Position numbers and translations under genes: made by a program | The notes under the pieces: generated by a model | Database searches by the model: none | Told to the model about the DNA's origin: nothing | What the model saw: the letters and a program-made list of their open reading frames with translations, nothing else | Assembly: GCA_965221215.1 (NCBI GenBank) | Contig: OZ244872.1 | Span: forward strand, 1,178,001 to 1,242,000 | Length of the DNA stretch: 64,000 nucleotides | Source of the DNA: Aldehydirespirator sp965221215 | GTDB taxonomy: Bacteria > Actinomycetota > Acidimicrobiia > Acidimicrobiales > Aldehydirespiratoraceae | Direction: 5' to 3' | Shown here: positions 28,393 to 36,940 of the stretch, in pieces | Layout: each line of letters starts with the position of its first letter | Numbering within the stretch: position 1 is the stretch's first letter

Positions 28393-29253
28393 TCAGGTGA
28401 GGGCGTCCTCGAGTATCAGCTGGCCGACCGCGGTGTTGCTGGCGGGCACGTGGTAGAGCCGGTGCACCTCAATGGGCGTGCCGCCGCCGGCGAGGTCGGC
28501 CATGGCGCCGCGGGCCACCAGCCACATCACCAGCTCGATGCCCTCGGAGCCGGCCTCGCGCAGGTACTCCACATGCTCGACGGCAGTCAGGCCCTCGGGG
28601 TCGGCCACGATCCGATCGAGGAAGGCGTTGTCCCACCGCTGGTTGATGAGGCCGGCCCGCGGCCCCTGGAGCTGGTGGCTCATGCCGCCGGTGCCCCACA
28701 CCTGCACGTCCAGGTCCTCATCGAAGCTCTCGACGGCGCGCCGCAGCGCCCGGCCGAGTTCCAGGCAGCGGCGGCCGGAGGGAACGGGGTACTGCACCAC
28801 GTTGACCACCAGCGGGACGACGGCGCACGGCCAGGCCTCGGGCCGGTCGAACATGATCGACAGCGGCACGGTGCAGCCGTGGTCCACGGGCATGTCGTGG
28901 ACCAGCGTCAGGTCGAAGTCGTCTCGGATGACGCTGTACGCGATGTGGGCCGACAGCGCCGGATGCCCTGCCACCGGCGGCACCGGCCTGGCCCCCCAGC
29001 CCTCGTCGGCGGGCTCATACTGCGCCGACATGCCCAGCGCGAAGGTGGGCACCATCTGGAGGCTGAAGGCGTTGGCGTGATCGTTGAACACCAGCACGAT
29101 CACATCGGGCACATTCGCGGCCATCCAGGCCCGGCCCGGCTCGTAGCCGGCGAACAGCGGGGCGTAGTAGGGGTCGGAGGTCTTGCCCCCGTCGATGGCC
29201 GTCCCGATGGCGGGCACGTGGCTGGTGTAGACGCTGGCGGTGATCCGGGCCAC
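28393..29253 (-). CDS. ligB: Protocatechuate 4,5-dioxygenase, beta subunit
   Basis: 286-aa class III extradiol dioxygenase catalytic subunit. It opens protocatechuate between C4 and C5 to 4-carboxy-2-hydroxymuconate semialdehyde using Fe(II). Metal-ligand histidines are visible in VYTSHVPAIG (His12) and VFNDHANAF (about His59); MSHQLQGPRAGLINQRWDN and the C-terminal glutamate region follow. GTG 29253 lies 2 bp past the ligA stop, so the subunits are co-translated. The partner LigA and the opposite-strand LigC support the pathway call. Confidence 0.9.
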   Translation of the reverse strand: MARITASVYTSHVPAIGTAIDGGKTSDPYYAPLFAGYEPGRAWMAANVPDVIVLVFNDHANAFSLQMVPTFALGMSAQYEPADEGWGARPVPPVAGHPALSAHIAYSVIRDDFDLTLVHDMPVDHGCTVPLSIMFDRPEAWPCAVVPLVVNVVQYPVPSGRRCLELGRALRRAVESFDEDLDVQVWGTGGMSHQLQGPRAGLINQRWDNAFLDRIVADPEGLTAVEHVEYLREAGSEGIELVMWLVARGAMADLAGGGTPIEVHRLYHVPASNTAVGQLILEDALT

Positions 29254-29255
29254 GG

Positions 29256-29654
29256 TCAGTCCCGGTGCTGCCACTCGTGGCGGTAGCGGTTGCCGTCGGG
29301 CGAGCGCCCGCCGCGGCGCATCATCTCGGCGTGGGCCGCGGCGTCGTTGGCAGTCATGGAGCTCACGATCTGCAGGTAGCTGAGCCCGTCGGTGGCGCCG
29401 ATCTTGGCCAGGAAGTAGATGTTGCCGCCGAGGTCGATCATGCGGTTGTAGTCCCGGTCCCGCACGGCCTGGCGCTGCTCGCCGGTCATGGGCCACTCAT
29501 CGAGGTAGGCGCCCTCGTCGGCGCTGAACCGCGCACGGTTCTCAGCGGCCATCAGCGACATGGCGAACTGGTTGAGGTGGTATCCCTTGGCGGCCTGGTC
29601 GGTGTCGAAGACGGTGGTCCCCGGGATATCGAGGTAGGGCTTGTCGAGGGCCAT
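29256..29654 (-). CDS. ligA: Protocatechuate 4,5-dioxygenase, alpha subunit
   Basis: 132-aa small subunit that caps the LigB active site. It begins MALDKPYLDIPGTTVFD and contains FAMSLMAAENRARFSADEGA and DLGGNIYFLAKIGATDGLS, typical of LigA. ATG 29654 is chosen for that start; the open frame upstream is a shadow of ligC. It is 2 bp upstream of ligB and divergent from ligC, with about 90 bp between the two starts where both promoters must lie. Confidence 0.9.
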   Translation of the reverse strand: MALDKPYLDIPGTTVFDTDQAAKGYHLNQFAMSLMAAENRARFSADEGAYLDEWPMTGEQRQAVRDRDYNRMIDLGGNIYFLAKIGATDGLSYLQIVSSMTANDAAAHAEMMRRGGRSPDGNRYRHEWQHRD

Positions 29655-29745
29655 GGGTGCTCCATTGGATGCAGGCCAGAGAATGGCAGCCGCGAGTAGC
29701 CGCACGCTAGGCGGTCTGTCACGCGGGTGTGGTAGAAGCGTCGGC

Positions 29746-30702
29746 GTGGTGAGAGTGGCGATGGCCGGAGCGGGCGCCTTCGGCAACAAGCACTTGGACG
29801 CGCTGGCGGCGATCCCCGACGCCGAGGTGGCGGCCGTGGTCGATCCGGTGGAGGCCGCGGCCCGCAAGGCCGCGGAGGCCCATGGCATCGAGCGGATCGC
29901 GACCAGCCTCGACGCGGTGCTGGCCGACGACGGCATCGACGCGGTGATCCTGGCCACCCCCACGCCGGTGCACGCCGAGCAGGCCGTCGCCTGCCTGGAG
30001 GCGGGCAAGCATGTGGAGGTCGAGATCCCGCTGTGCGACAGCCTGGCCGACGGGCGGGCCGTGGTCGAGGCCCAGCAGCGCTCGGGCAGAGTGGCCGCCT
30101 GCGGGCACACCCGCCGGTTCAACCCCAGCCATCAGTGGGTGCGCCGCCGGATCCGGGGCGGCGAGTTCTCGATCCAGCACCTCGACGTGCAGACGTTCTT
30201 CTTCCGCCGCACCAACACCAACGCGCTGGGAGAGCCCCGATCCTGGACCGACCACCTGTTGTGGCACCACGCGGCCCACACCGTCGACCTGTTCCAGTAC
30301 CAGACCGGCAGCCCCGTGGTAGCGGCCCAGGCCATGCAGGGTCCGATCCATCCTGAGCTCGGGATCGCCATGGACATGTCGATCCAGCTGCTCACCGAGG
30401 CCGGCCAGCTCTGCACGCTGGCGCTGTCTTTCAACAACAAGGGGCCCTTCGGGACGTTCTTCCGCTACATCGGCGACACCGGCACCTACGTCGCCCGCTA
30501 CGACGACCTCGTGACCGGCAACGACGAGCCCATCGACGTGTCGGGAGTGGACGTCTCGCTGAACGGCATAGAGCTCCAAGACCGAGACTTCATGGCCGCC
30601 ATAGTCGAAGGCCGAGCCCCGACAGCCGGCGCAGCCTCAGTGCTGCCCTGCTACGAGGTGCTCCACCAACTAGAACAGCAACTGGCCTCCAACCACCCGT
30701 AG
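29746..30702 (+). CDS. ligC: 4-carboxy-2-hydroxymuconate-6-semialdehyde dehydrogenase
   Basis: 318-aa Gfo/Idh/MocA-family oxidoreductase. The N-terminal GAGAFGNKH binds NAD(P). The stretch HTRRFNPSHQWV, then FFFRRTNTNALG and SWTDHLLWHHAAHTVD, is highly characteristic of LigC, which oxidises the LigAB product (cyclised form) to 2-pyrone-4,6-dicarboxylate. Starts at GTG 29746 or 29749; TAGAAG 7 nt before 29746 hints at a leaderless message. It is divergent from ligAB. The next pathway enzymes (LigI, LigJ, LigK) are not in the window. Confidence 0.9.
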   Translation: MVRVAMAGAGAFGNKHLDALAAIPDAEVAAVVDPVEAAARKAAEAHGIERIATSLDAVLADDGIDAVILATPTPVHAEQAVACLEAGKHVEVEIPLCDSLADGRAVVEAQQRSGRVAACGHTRRFNPSHQWVRRRIRGGEFSIQHLDVQTFFFRRTNTNALGEPRSWTDHLLWHHAAHTVDLFQYQTGSPVVAAQAMQGPIHPELGIAMDMSIQLLTEAGQLCTLALSFNNKGPFGTFFRYIGDTGTYVARYDDLVTGNDEPIDVSGVDVSLNGIELQDRDFMAAIVEGRAPTAGAASVLPCYEVLHQLEQQLASNHP

Positions 30703-30927
30703 GGTCATCTACGGCACACCGCGCAATCAGTACGACGAGGCGGACCGACTTCGTCGGGCGCTTCGCAAATGCCAGCAAATGCGGACCGGCAGCGTCTCCG
30801 GATAGGCCGCCGGGACGAACTGCGTCGCACGCGTCACAGCTGCGTTGCGGAGTGCCTCCGCCTGCTCTGAGCATGGGTCCGGCGTCTGCGTTCAGCCAGA
30901 ACGGTGTCGCCTTCTAGACTGGCTGTT

Positions 30928-31215
30928 GTGTATCGGGACCGGATTGAGCGCCGTCTGCGGGGGGTTGGACGTCAGTTGAGCGCCCTGCGCGGCGATCTGC
31001 GGGTGTGCGACGAGCAGCTGATGCAGGTGAGCGAGGAGGCCGACGAGTGCCGGCTGCGGGCACTGGTGTCGGAGACGCCGCTGTCGGAGCGCGAGTACCG
31101 GCAGGCCCAGCGGCACGCCGACCGGCTGCAACAGCACCGCGACGAGATCGCGGCCCGGATCGCCCGCCTCGAAGCCGACCAGGACACCCTGCTGGATCGA
31201 TTCAGCGCGTTGTGA
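30928..31215 (+). CDS. Small coiled-coil protein
   Basis: 95-aa charged helical protein (RIERRLRGVGRQLSALRGDL, then SEREYRQAQRHADRLQQH) that should form a coiled-coil hairpin; no family recognised. GTG 30928 is supported by TAGACT ending 7 nt upstream. The stop overlaps the PdtaR-type regulator start by 4 nt (GTGA), so the two are translationally coupled and perhaps functionally linked. Low-complexity helix prevents a firmer call. Confidence 0.7.
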   Translation: MYRDRIERRLRGVGRQLSALRGDLRVCDEQLMQVSEEADECRLRALVSETPLSEREYRQAQRHADRLQQHRDEIAARIARLEADQDTLLDRFSAL

Positions 31216-31826
31216 GCGACACGGCGCCACCGGTGCGCACCGGCCCTCGGGACGCGGTGCGGGTGGTGGTGGCCGAGGACGAGGCCATCATTCGCCTCGA
31301 CCTGGTCGAGACCCTGCGCGAGCAGGGATTCGATGTGGTGGCCGACACGGGCCGGGGCGACGAGGCGGTCGCTCTGGTGGCCGAGCACCGTCCCGACGTG
31401 GCCATCCTCGACATCAAGATGCCCGGCCTAGACGGCATCGAGGCCGCCCGGCAGATCGCGCCGCAGCGGGGTACTGCGGTGGTGATCCTCACCGCCTTCA
31501 GCCAGCGCGACCTGATCGAGCAGGCCCGCGAGGCCGGGGCCATGACCTACCTCGTCAAGCCCTACCGGCGCGACGCGCTGGTGCCCGCGGTGGAGCTGGC
31601 ATTGGCCCGCTACCGGGAGATGGAGGCATTGGCGGGCCAGGTCGGCGACCTGGAGGACCGGCTGGAGGTCCGCAGGATCGTGGACCGGGCCAAGGGGCGC
31701 CTGATCGACGACCACCACTTGAGCGAACAGGAAGCCCACGCCTTCCTCCAGCGCACCGCCATGTCGCAGCGCCGCACGTTGCGAGAAATAGCCGACGAAG
31801 TGCTGGAAGGCCGCCTCGCTCCCTGA
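31212..31826 (+). CDS. pdtaR: ANTAR-domain response regulator (PdtaR-like)
   Basis: 204-aa regulator with a receiver domain (residues about 18-135: acidic pocket VVVAEDEAI, phospho-Asp in VAILDIKMPGLDG, Lys in YLVKPYRRD) and a C-terminal ANTAR RNA-binding domain (RIVDRAKGRLIDDHHLSEQEAHAFLQRTAM). ANTAR proteins bind paired hairpins in mRNA to prevent termination. Length and position before polA match mycobacterial PdtaR (Rv1626). The cognate kinase is not in the window. Confidence 0.9.
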   Translation: MSDTAPPVRTGPRDAVRVVVAEDEAIIRLDLVETLREQGFDVVADTGRGDEAVALVAEHRPDVAILDIKMPGLDGIEAARQIAPQRGTAVVILTAFSQRDLIEQAREAGAMTYLVKPYRRDALVPAVELALARYREMEALAGQVGDLEDRLEVRRIVDRAKGRLIDDHHLSEQEAHAFLQRTAMSQRRTLREIADEVLEGRLAP

Positions 31827-31863
31827 TTCTCCGGCCACGGCCTCCCTTGCCCTAGCGGGATAA

Positions 31864-31896
31864 TTCCCGCTCTTGTTCGCTGCGCTCACGGGCCGC
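31864..31896. repeat. Dispersed intergenic repeat copy
   Basis: On the minus strand this segment matches 31 of 33 bases of the stretch upstream of gap near 62171-62203 (core GAACAAGAGCGGGA). A related neighbouring part of the same repeat occurs at the fabF 3' end. Confidence 0.7.
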
Positions 31897-31991
31897 CCAA
31901 ACCCCAGCGTCACAGCCCACGGCCTCGCCCGTATGGGCTGAACTGGCTCGCCTATTCGCTCGGCCTCTTGGATTCTGCGTAGATTCTGGCG

Positions 31992-34694
31992 GTGGGCTCG
32001 GTGATGCTGGTTGACGGCAACTCGCTGACCTACCGCGCCTTCTTCGCGCTGCCCACCGACATGGCGACCGCCTCGGGGCAGATCACCAACGCGGTGTTCG
32101 GCTTCACGTCGATGCTCATCAACCTGTGGCGCGACCATGAGCCCGACCAGATCGTGGTGGCCTTCGACCGGCCCGAGCCGACCTTCCGCCACGCCCGTAT
32201 CCCCACCTACAAGGGCACCCGCGACGCGGCACCCGACATCCTGCGCCAGCAGATGGGCCTGGTGCGCGAGGTGCTCGACGCCCTGGCCGTGCCCATGATC
32301 GACGCGGCCGGCTACGAGGCCGACGACGTGATCGCCACCCTGGCCACCGCGGGCCGAGACCGCGGCGACGACGTGATCATCGTTACCGGCGACCGCGACA
32401 CCTACCAGCTCGTGGAGGACCCGCACCTGAAGGTGCTCTACAACATGCGGGGAGTGTCGGACTACAAACTGTACGACGAGGCCGGCATTGTTGAACGCAC
32501 CGGGGTGCGCCCCGCCGACTACGTGCACTACGCCGCGCTGCGGGGGGACGCCAGCGACAACCTGCCCGGCGTTCCCGGAGTGGGGGAGAAGACCGCGGCC
32601 AAGCTGGTGAACGAGAGAGGAGGGCTCGACGGGATCTTCGCCGCGCTGGGCGAGCTCACCCCCAAGCTGCGGGAGAACCTGGCCGCGGCCGAGGAGCAGG
32701 TCCGCACCAACGCCGAGGTGATGCTGCTGGTGCGCGACGTGCCGCTGGAGGCCGGGCTCGACGACCTGAGGTTGGGTGAGATCGACGCCGGTGCGGTGCG
32801 CAAGCTGTTCGACTTCCTGGAGTTTCGGTCGCTGCACCGCCGCCTGTCCGAAGTGCTGGGCGAGGCGCTCGGCCTCGACGAGCCCGCCGACGCGGGGGCT
32901 CCGGCCAGGATCCTGGAACCGGATGTCACGGTGTTGGACACCGCCGAGTCGACGGTTGAAGCGCTTCGGGCCGCGGCGACCCCCGAAGCTGCGGGGGCAC
33001 GGTTGGCGCTGGCCACTCCGGCCGCCGGAATCGACGGCGGACTGGCCTGGGCCATCGACGCCGAAGCCGGCCGAGTCGCCTTTGTGCCCGGCGACCTGCT
33101 GCAAGATCCCGACGTCCGCAACGCGCTGGCCGGGCTAGTCGGCGCCTCGAGTGCCAGCGAGGGCAACCGGCCGCTGGCGGTGCATGACGGCAAGGCCCTG
33201 ATGCGGCCGCTGCTCAACCGGGGCATCGAGATGCGCGACCCGCTGATCGACACCATGCTGGCCGCCTACCTCCTCGACCCGGCCGACGTCCGCTACGAGC
33301 TCAGCGACGTGGCCCACCGCTACGCCGACATCGACCCGCCCGCCCACGCCCCCTCCGAGGGGCGCCTCGACCTCGACGGCCACGCGGTCGAGCCCGCCGA
33401 GCAGGCCGGCTGGGCGGTGCTGGCCATCGACCGCCTGGTGACGCCGCTGCGCGAGGCGCTGGCCGCGCAGGGCCTCGACCATCTCAACGACGAGGTGGAG
33501 GTGCCGCTGGTGCGGGTGCTGGCCCGCATGGAGCGCATCGGGATCGGGGTGGACCGCTCGGTGCTGGAGCGCATCCGCGACGAGCTCGACGCCGAGGCCG
33601 AGGCCCTGAAACGCCGGGTACTCGACGATGCTGGGCGCGACGTCAACGTCAACTCGCCCAAGCAACTGGCCGAGATCCTGTTCGACGATCTCGGGCTCAC
33701 CCCCACCAAGCGGACCAAAACCGGGTTCTCCACCGACGCCCAGTCCCTGGAGAAGCTGCGGGGCGAGCATCCCATCGTCGATCACCTGCTCGGCTACCGC
33801 GAGGTGGAGAAGCTGCGCTCCACCTACGGGGTGGGTCTGCTGGCCGAGGTTGATGCGGACGAGCGCATCCGGGCCACGTTCAACCAGACGGTGGCCCGCA
33901 CCGGCCGGCTCAGCTCCGACGCGCCCAACCTCCACAACATCCCGGTGCGCTCCGAGCGGGGCCGAGTGTTCCGCACCGCCTTCACCGCGCCGGCGGGCCA
34001 CAAGCTGCTGGTGGCCGACTACGACCAGATCGAGCTGCGCTGCATCGCCCATCTGGCCGAGGACCCCGGCCTGATCGCCGCCTTCGAGGCCGGCGACGAC
34101 ATCCACACCGCCACCGCGGCCCGAGTGTTCGGCATCGACGTGTCGGAGGTGGGCGTGGAGGAGCGGTCCACGGCCAAGATGGTGTCGTACGGGCTGGCCT
34201 ACGGGATGGAGGCCTACGGCCTGGCCCAGCGCCTCAACATCGCCACCGGCGAGGCGGCCGAGATCCTCGACGCCTACTTCGACGCCTTCGGCGCGGTGCG
34301 CCAGTACATGGACCGCACCGTGGCCGAGGCCCGCAGCCGGGGCTACACCGAGACTCTCTTCGGCCGGCGCCGCCAAATACCAGAGCTGGCCAGCCCCAAC
34401 GTGCGGCTGCGCCAGGCGGGAGAGCGCCAGGCCATGAACGCCGGCATCCAGGGACTGGCTGCCGACATCTTCAAGGTGGCGCTGGTGCGCCTAGACCGGG
34501 CTCTGCTCAACCGGAGCCTGGCATCGCGCATCGTGCTGCAGGTCCACGACGAGATCATCCTGGAAGCGCCCGAATCCGAGATCGAACCAGCCTCGGAGCT
34601 GACCCGCCAGGTGATGCAGAACGCCTTCGAGCTGCGGGTACCCCTGGAAGTCGATCTGCAAGCAGCCAAAACCTGGGCCGGAGCCAAAGGCTGA
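31992..34694 (+). CDS. polA: DNA polymerase I
   Basis: 900-aa repair polymerase. Residues 1 to about 300 are the 5'-nuclease domain (LVDGNSLTYRAFFALP, VAFDRPEPTFRH, GYEADDVIATL, GDRDTYQLV, LRGDASDNLPGVPGVGEKTA). The middle 3'-5' exonuclease fold lacks its acidic residues, as in other actinobacteria. The polymerase domain has motif A LLVADYDQIELRCIAHL, motif B RSTAKMVSYGLAYGMEAYGL and motif C LQVHDEIILE. GTG 31992 follows TAGATT by 6 nt (leaderless). Downstream rpsA-coaE-uvrB order is conserved in actinobacteria. Confidence 0.97.
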   Translation: MGSVMLVDGNSLTYRAFFALPTDMATASGQITNAVFGFTSMLINLWRDHEPDQIVVAFDRPEPTFRHARIPTYKGTRDAAPDILRQQMGLVREVLDALAVPMIDAAGYEADDVIATLATAGRDRGDDVIIVTGDRDTYQLVEDPHLKVLYNMRGVSDYKLYDEAGIVERTGVRPADYVHYAALRGDASDNLPGVPGVGEKTAAKLVNERGGLDGIFAALGELTPKLRENLAAAEEQVRTNAEVMLLVRDVPLEAGLDDLRLGEIDAGAVRKLFDFLEFRSLHRRLSEVLGEALGLDEPADAGAPARILEPDVTVLDTAESTVEALRAAATPEAAGARLALATPAAGIDGGLAWAIDAEAGRVAFVPGDLLQDPDVRNALAGLVGASSASEGNRPLAVHDGKALMRPLLNRGIEMRDPLIDTMLAAYLLDPADVRYELSDVAHRYADIDPPAHAPSEGRLDLDGHAVEPAEQAGWAVLAIDRLVTPLREALAAQGLDHLNDEVEVPLVRVLARMERIGIGVDRSVLERIRDELDAEAEALKRRVLDDAGRDVNVNSPKQLAEILFDDLGLTPTKRTKTGFSTDAQSLEKLRGEHPIVDHLLGYREVEKLRSTYGVGLLAEVDADERIRATFNQTVARTGRLSSDAPNLHNIPVRSERGRVFRTAFTAPAGHKLLVADYDQIELRCIAHLAEDPGLIAAFEAGDDIHTATAARVFGIDVSEVGVEERSTAKMVSYGLAYGMEAYGLAQRLNIATGEAAEILDAYFDAFGAVRQYMDRTVAEARSRGYTETLFGRRRQIPELASPNVRLRQAGERQAMNAGIQGLAADIFKVALVRLDRALLNRSLASRIVLQVHDEIILEAPESEIEPASELTRQVMQNAFELRVPLEVDLQAAKTWAGAKG

Positions 34695-34753
34695 ATCAGC
34701 CCACACGGGCAGTGATCCTGCGACCGCGACCAGCAAGGCCGGTGGGTGGCGGC

Positions 34754-34803
34754 GGGTCGAGACGACCGAGAGTAGGGCGAAGCCCGTTCGGTCGTCTCGA
34801 CCC
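34754..34803. terminator. Perfect 16-bp inverted repeat between polA and rpsA
   Basis: GGGTCGAGACGACCGA (34754-34769) pairs exactly with TCGGTCGTCTCGACCC (34788-34803), loop 18 nt. It lies 60 bp after the polA stop and about 95 bp before rpsA. There is no T-run, so it could be an intrinsic terminator of the GC-rich type, a mobile repeat or a leader structure of rpsA. Confidence 0.5.
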
Positions 34804-34899
34804 GACGACAGGACCCGCCGGCCGGGAAGGCCAACAAAGGCACAAGGCCGCTAGCCTTTCGGAGTCCTATAGCCCCGACCAACAGCCCGGAAAGACACC

Positions 34900-36261
34900 G
34901 TGACCGACACCGCCACCGCCGTCCTAGATCCGCCCGCCACGCCCGAGATGGGCACCTTCGCCGAGGACGGCTCCTACATCCCCCGCCAGATCGTCGAGGA
35001 CGACCTCGGCGACATCAGCCTCGACGACGCCTACGCCTCCACCATGGTGGTGGTCGAGGACGGCCAGATCGTGGAGGGCACGGTCGTGCGGATCGACAAG
35101 GAGGAGGTCCTCCTCGACATCGGCTACAAGTCCGAGGGCGTCATCCCCAACCGGGAGCTGAGCATCCGCCACGACGTCGACCCCGGCGAAGTGGTCGACA
35201 TGGGCGAGCGGATCGAGGCCCTGGTCATCACCCGTGAGGACAAGGAGGGCCGGCTGATCCTGTCCAAGAAGCGGGCCCAGTACGAGCGGGCCTGGGGGCG
35301 GATCGAGGAGCAGCGAGAGGCCAACGAGGCTGTCAAGGGCATGGTCATCGAGGTGGTCAAGGGCGGGCTTATCGTCGACATCGGCCTGAGGGGCTTCCTG
35401 CCCGCGTCGCTGGTGGAGCTGCGCCGGGTGCGCGACCTCCAGCCCTATGTGGGCCGCGAGCTCGACGCCAAGATCATCGAGCTCGACAAGAATCGCAACA
35501 ACGTGGTGCTGAGCCGGCGGGCCTGGCTGGAGGAGACCCAGCGCGAGCAGCGTGAGGAGTTCCTCGACAATCTCCGGCCGGGCGAGATCCGCAGCGGCGT
35601 GGTGTCGTCGGTGGTGAATTTCGGCGCCTTCGTGGACCTCGGCGGGATGGACGGCCTGGTGCACGTCTCGGAGCTGTCGTGGAAGCACGTCGATCATCCC
35701 AGCGCGGTGGTGGCGGCCGGCGACCGCATCGACGTGCAGGTGCTGGAGGTCGACTTGGAGCGCGAGCGCATCAGCCTGTCGCTCAAGGCCACCCAGCAGG
35801 ATCCGTGGCAGGAGTTCGCGGCCAGCCATCGGGTGGGGGAGCTGGTGTACGGGCGCATCACCAAGCTGGTGCCGTTCGGGTCGTTCGTGCAGGTCGGCGA
35901 CGGCATCGAGGGCCTGGTCCACATCTCGGAGATGTCGGCCCACCATGTGGAGCTGCCCGAGCAGGTGGTCACCCCCGGCGAGGAGCTGTGGGTGAAGATC
36001 ATCGACCTCGACCTGCAGCGCCGCCGTATCAGCCTGTCGATCAAGCAGGCCGCCGAGGGCGGCGTAGTGGCCGCCGAGTACCAGGAGCACTTCGGCGACC
36101 ACGCCTACGACGAGGAGGGCAACTACATCGGCACCACCGGATCGGAGGGCCAGCAGGCCTGGGAGGACTACTACTCCGGCGACGCCGAGGGCGAGTACGC
36201 CGAGGCAGCCGACGAAGACGCTGCCGCCGACGAACCGGTCGACTCAGCCGACGAGACGTGA
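34900..36261 (+). CDS. rpsA: 30S ribosomal protein S1
   Basis: 453-aa RNA-binding protein with four S1 repeats, the actinobacterial form (E. coli has six). The repeats start near residues 55, 140, 225 and 310; GAFVDLGGMDGLVHVSELSW and GSFVQVGDGIEGLVHISEMS are clear copies. The N-terminus and C-terminal about 60 residues (Asp/Glu/Ala-rich) are acidic tails. GTG 34900 is preceded by GGAAAGACACC. It helps bind mRNA to the 30S subunit. The coaE frame follows directly. Confidence 0.96.
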   Translation: MTDTATAVLDPPATPEMGTFAEDGSYIPRQIVEDDLGDISLDDAYASTMVVVEDGQIVEGTVVRIDKEEVLLDIGYKSEGVIPNRELSIRHDVDPGEVVDMGERIEALVITREDKEGRLILSKKRAQYERAWGRIEEQREANEAVKGMVIEVVKGGLIVDIGLRGFLPASLVELRRVRDLQPYVGRELDAKIIELDKNRNNVVLSRRAWLEETQREQREEFLDNLRPGEIRSGVVSSVVNFGAFVDLGGMDGLVHVSELSWKHVDHPSAVVAAGDRIDVQVLEVDLERERISLSLKATQQDPWQEFAASHRVGELVYGRITKLVPFGSFVQVGDGIEGLVHISEMSAHHVELPEQVVTPGEELWVKIIDLDLQRRRISLSIKQAAEGGVVAAEYQEHFGDHAYDEEGNYIGTTGSEGQQAWEDYYSGDAEGEYAEAADEDAAADEPVDSADET

Positions 36262-36264
36262 GCC

Positions 36265-36885
36265 CTGCCTGAGATAGCGCTGACGGGGGGCATCGGCGCC
36301 GGCAAGTCGACGGTGGGCGCCGGACTGGTCGAGCGAGGCGCGGTCCTAATCGACGCCGATGAAATCGTGCGCCGGCTGCAGGCGCCGGGCGAGCCCGTGT
36401 ACGAGGCCATGGTGCAGCGCTGGGGACCAGCAGTGGTGGCCGCCGACGGCGCCCTCGACCGGGCCGCGGTCGCGGCCCGAGTGTTCAACGACGCCGACGA
36501 ACTGGCCACCCTCAACGCCATCGTCCACCCGGCCGTCGCGGTCGAGATGGACGAGCTCCGCGCCGCCGCGGCCGAGAAGTCGCCCGGCGCGGTGGTGGTG
36601 CTCGACATCCCGCTGCTGGTACGACCCGGCGGCGAGCCGATCGCCGAGCGCTACCGCAACGTGGCCGGCATCGTGGTGGTGGACGCCGATCCCGACGCGG
36701 CGGTGCAGCGCCTGGTGTCGCAGCGGGGCCTGTCCGTCGAAGATGCCCGGGCCCGCATCTCCCAACAGGCCGACCGCAGCGCCCGCCTGGCTGCGGCCGA
36801 CTTCGTGATCGACAACAACGGCACCGTCGAGGAGTTGGAGCCCCAGATAGAAGCCTGCTACCGCTGGGCCGCCTCCCTCAGCTAA
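36265..36885 (+). CDS. coaE: Dephospho-CoA kinase
   Basis: 206-aa kinase for the last CoA step (phosphorylation of dephospho-CoA). The Walker A motif LTGGIGAGKST is encoded at 36280-36312, so the gene must begin upstream of GTG 36313. Between the rpsA stop (36259-36261, same frame) and the motif there is no ATG, GTG or TTG in frame. CTG 36265 gives MPEIALTGGIGAGKST, exactly the expected N-terminus, with GAGACGTGAG just before it. DADEIVRRLQ and VLDIPLLV follow as normal. A non-canonical CTG start is thus likely. Confidence 0.88.
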   Translation: MPEIALTGGIGAGKSTVGAGLVERGAVLIDADEIVRRLQAPGEPVYEAMVQRWGPAVVAADGALDRAAVAARVFNDADELATLNAIVHPAVAVEMDELRAAAAEKSPGAVVVLDIPLLVRPGGEPIAERYRNVAGIVVVDADPDAAVQRLVSQRGLSVEDARARISQQADRSARLAAADFVIDNNGTVEELEPQIEACYRWAASLS

Positions 36886-36940
36886 CCCGACGAGCCTCCT
36901 ATTCGCCCGGCCTCTTGGGCGACGATCCGCGGGAGTGCGT

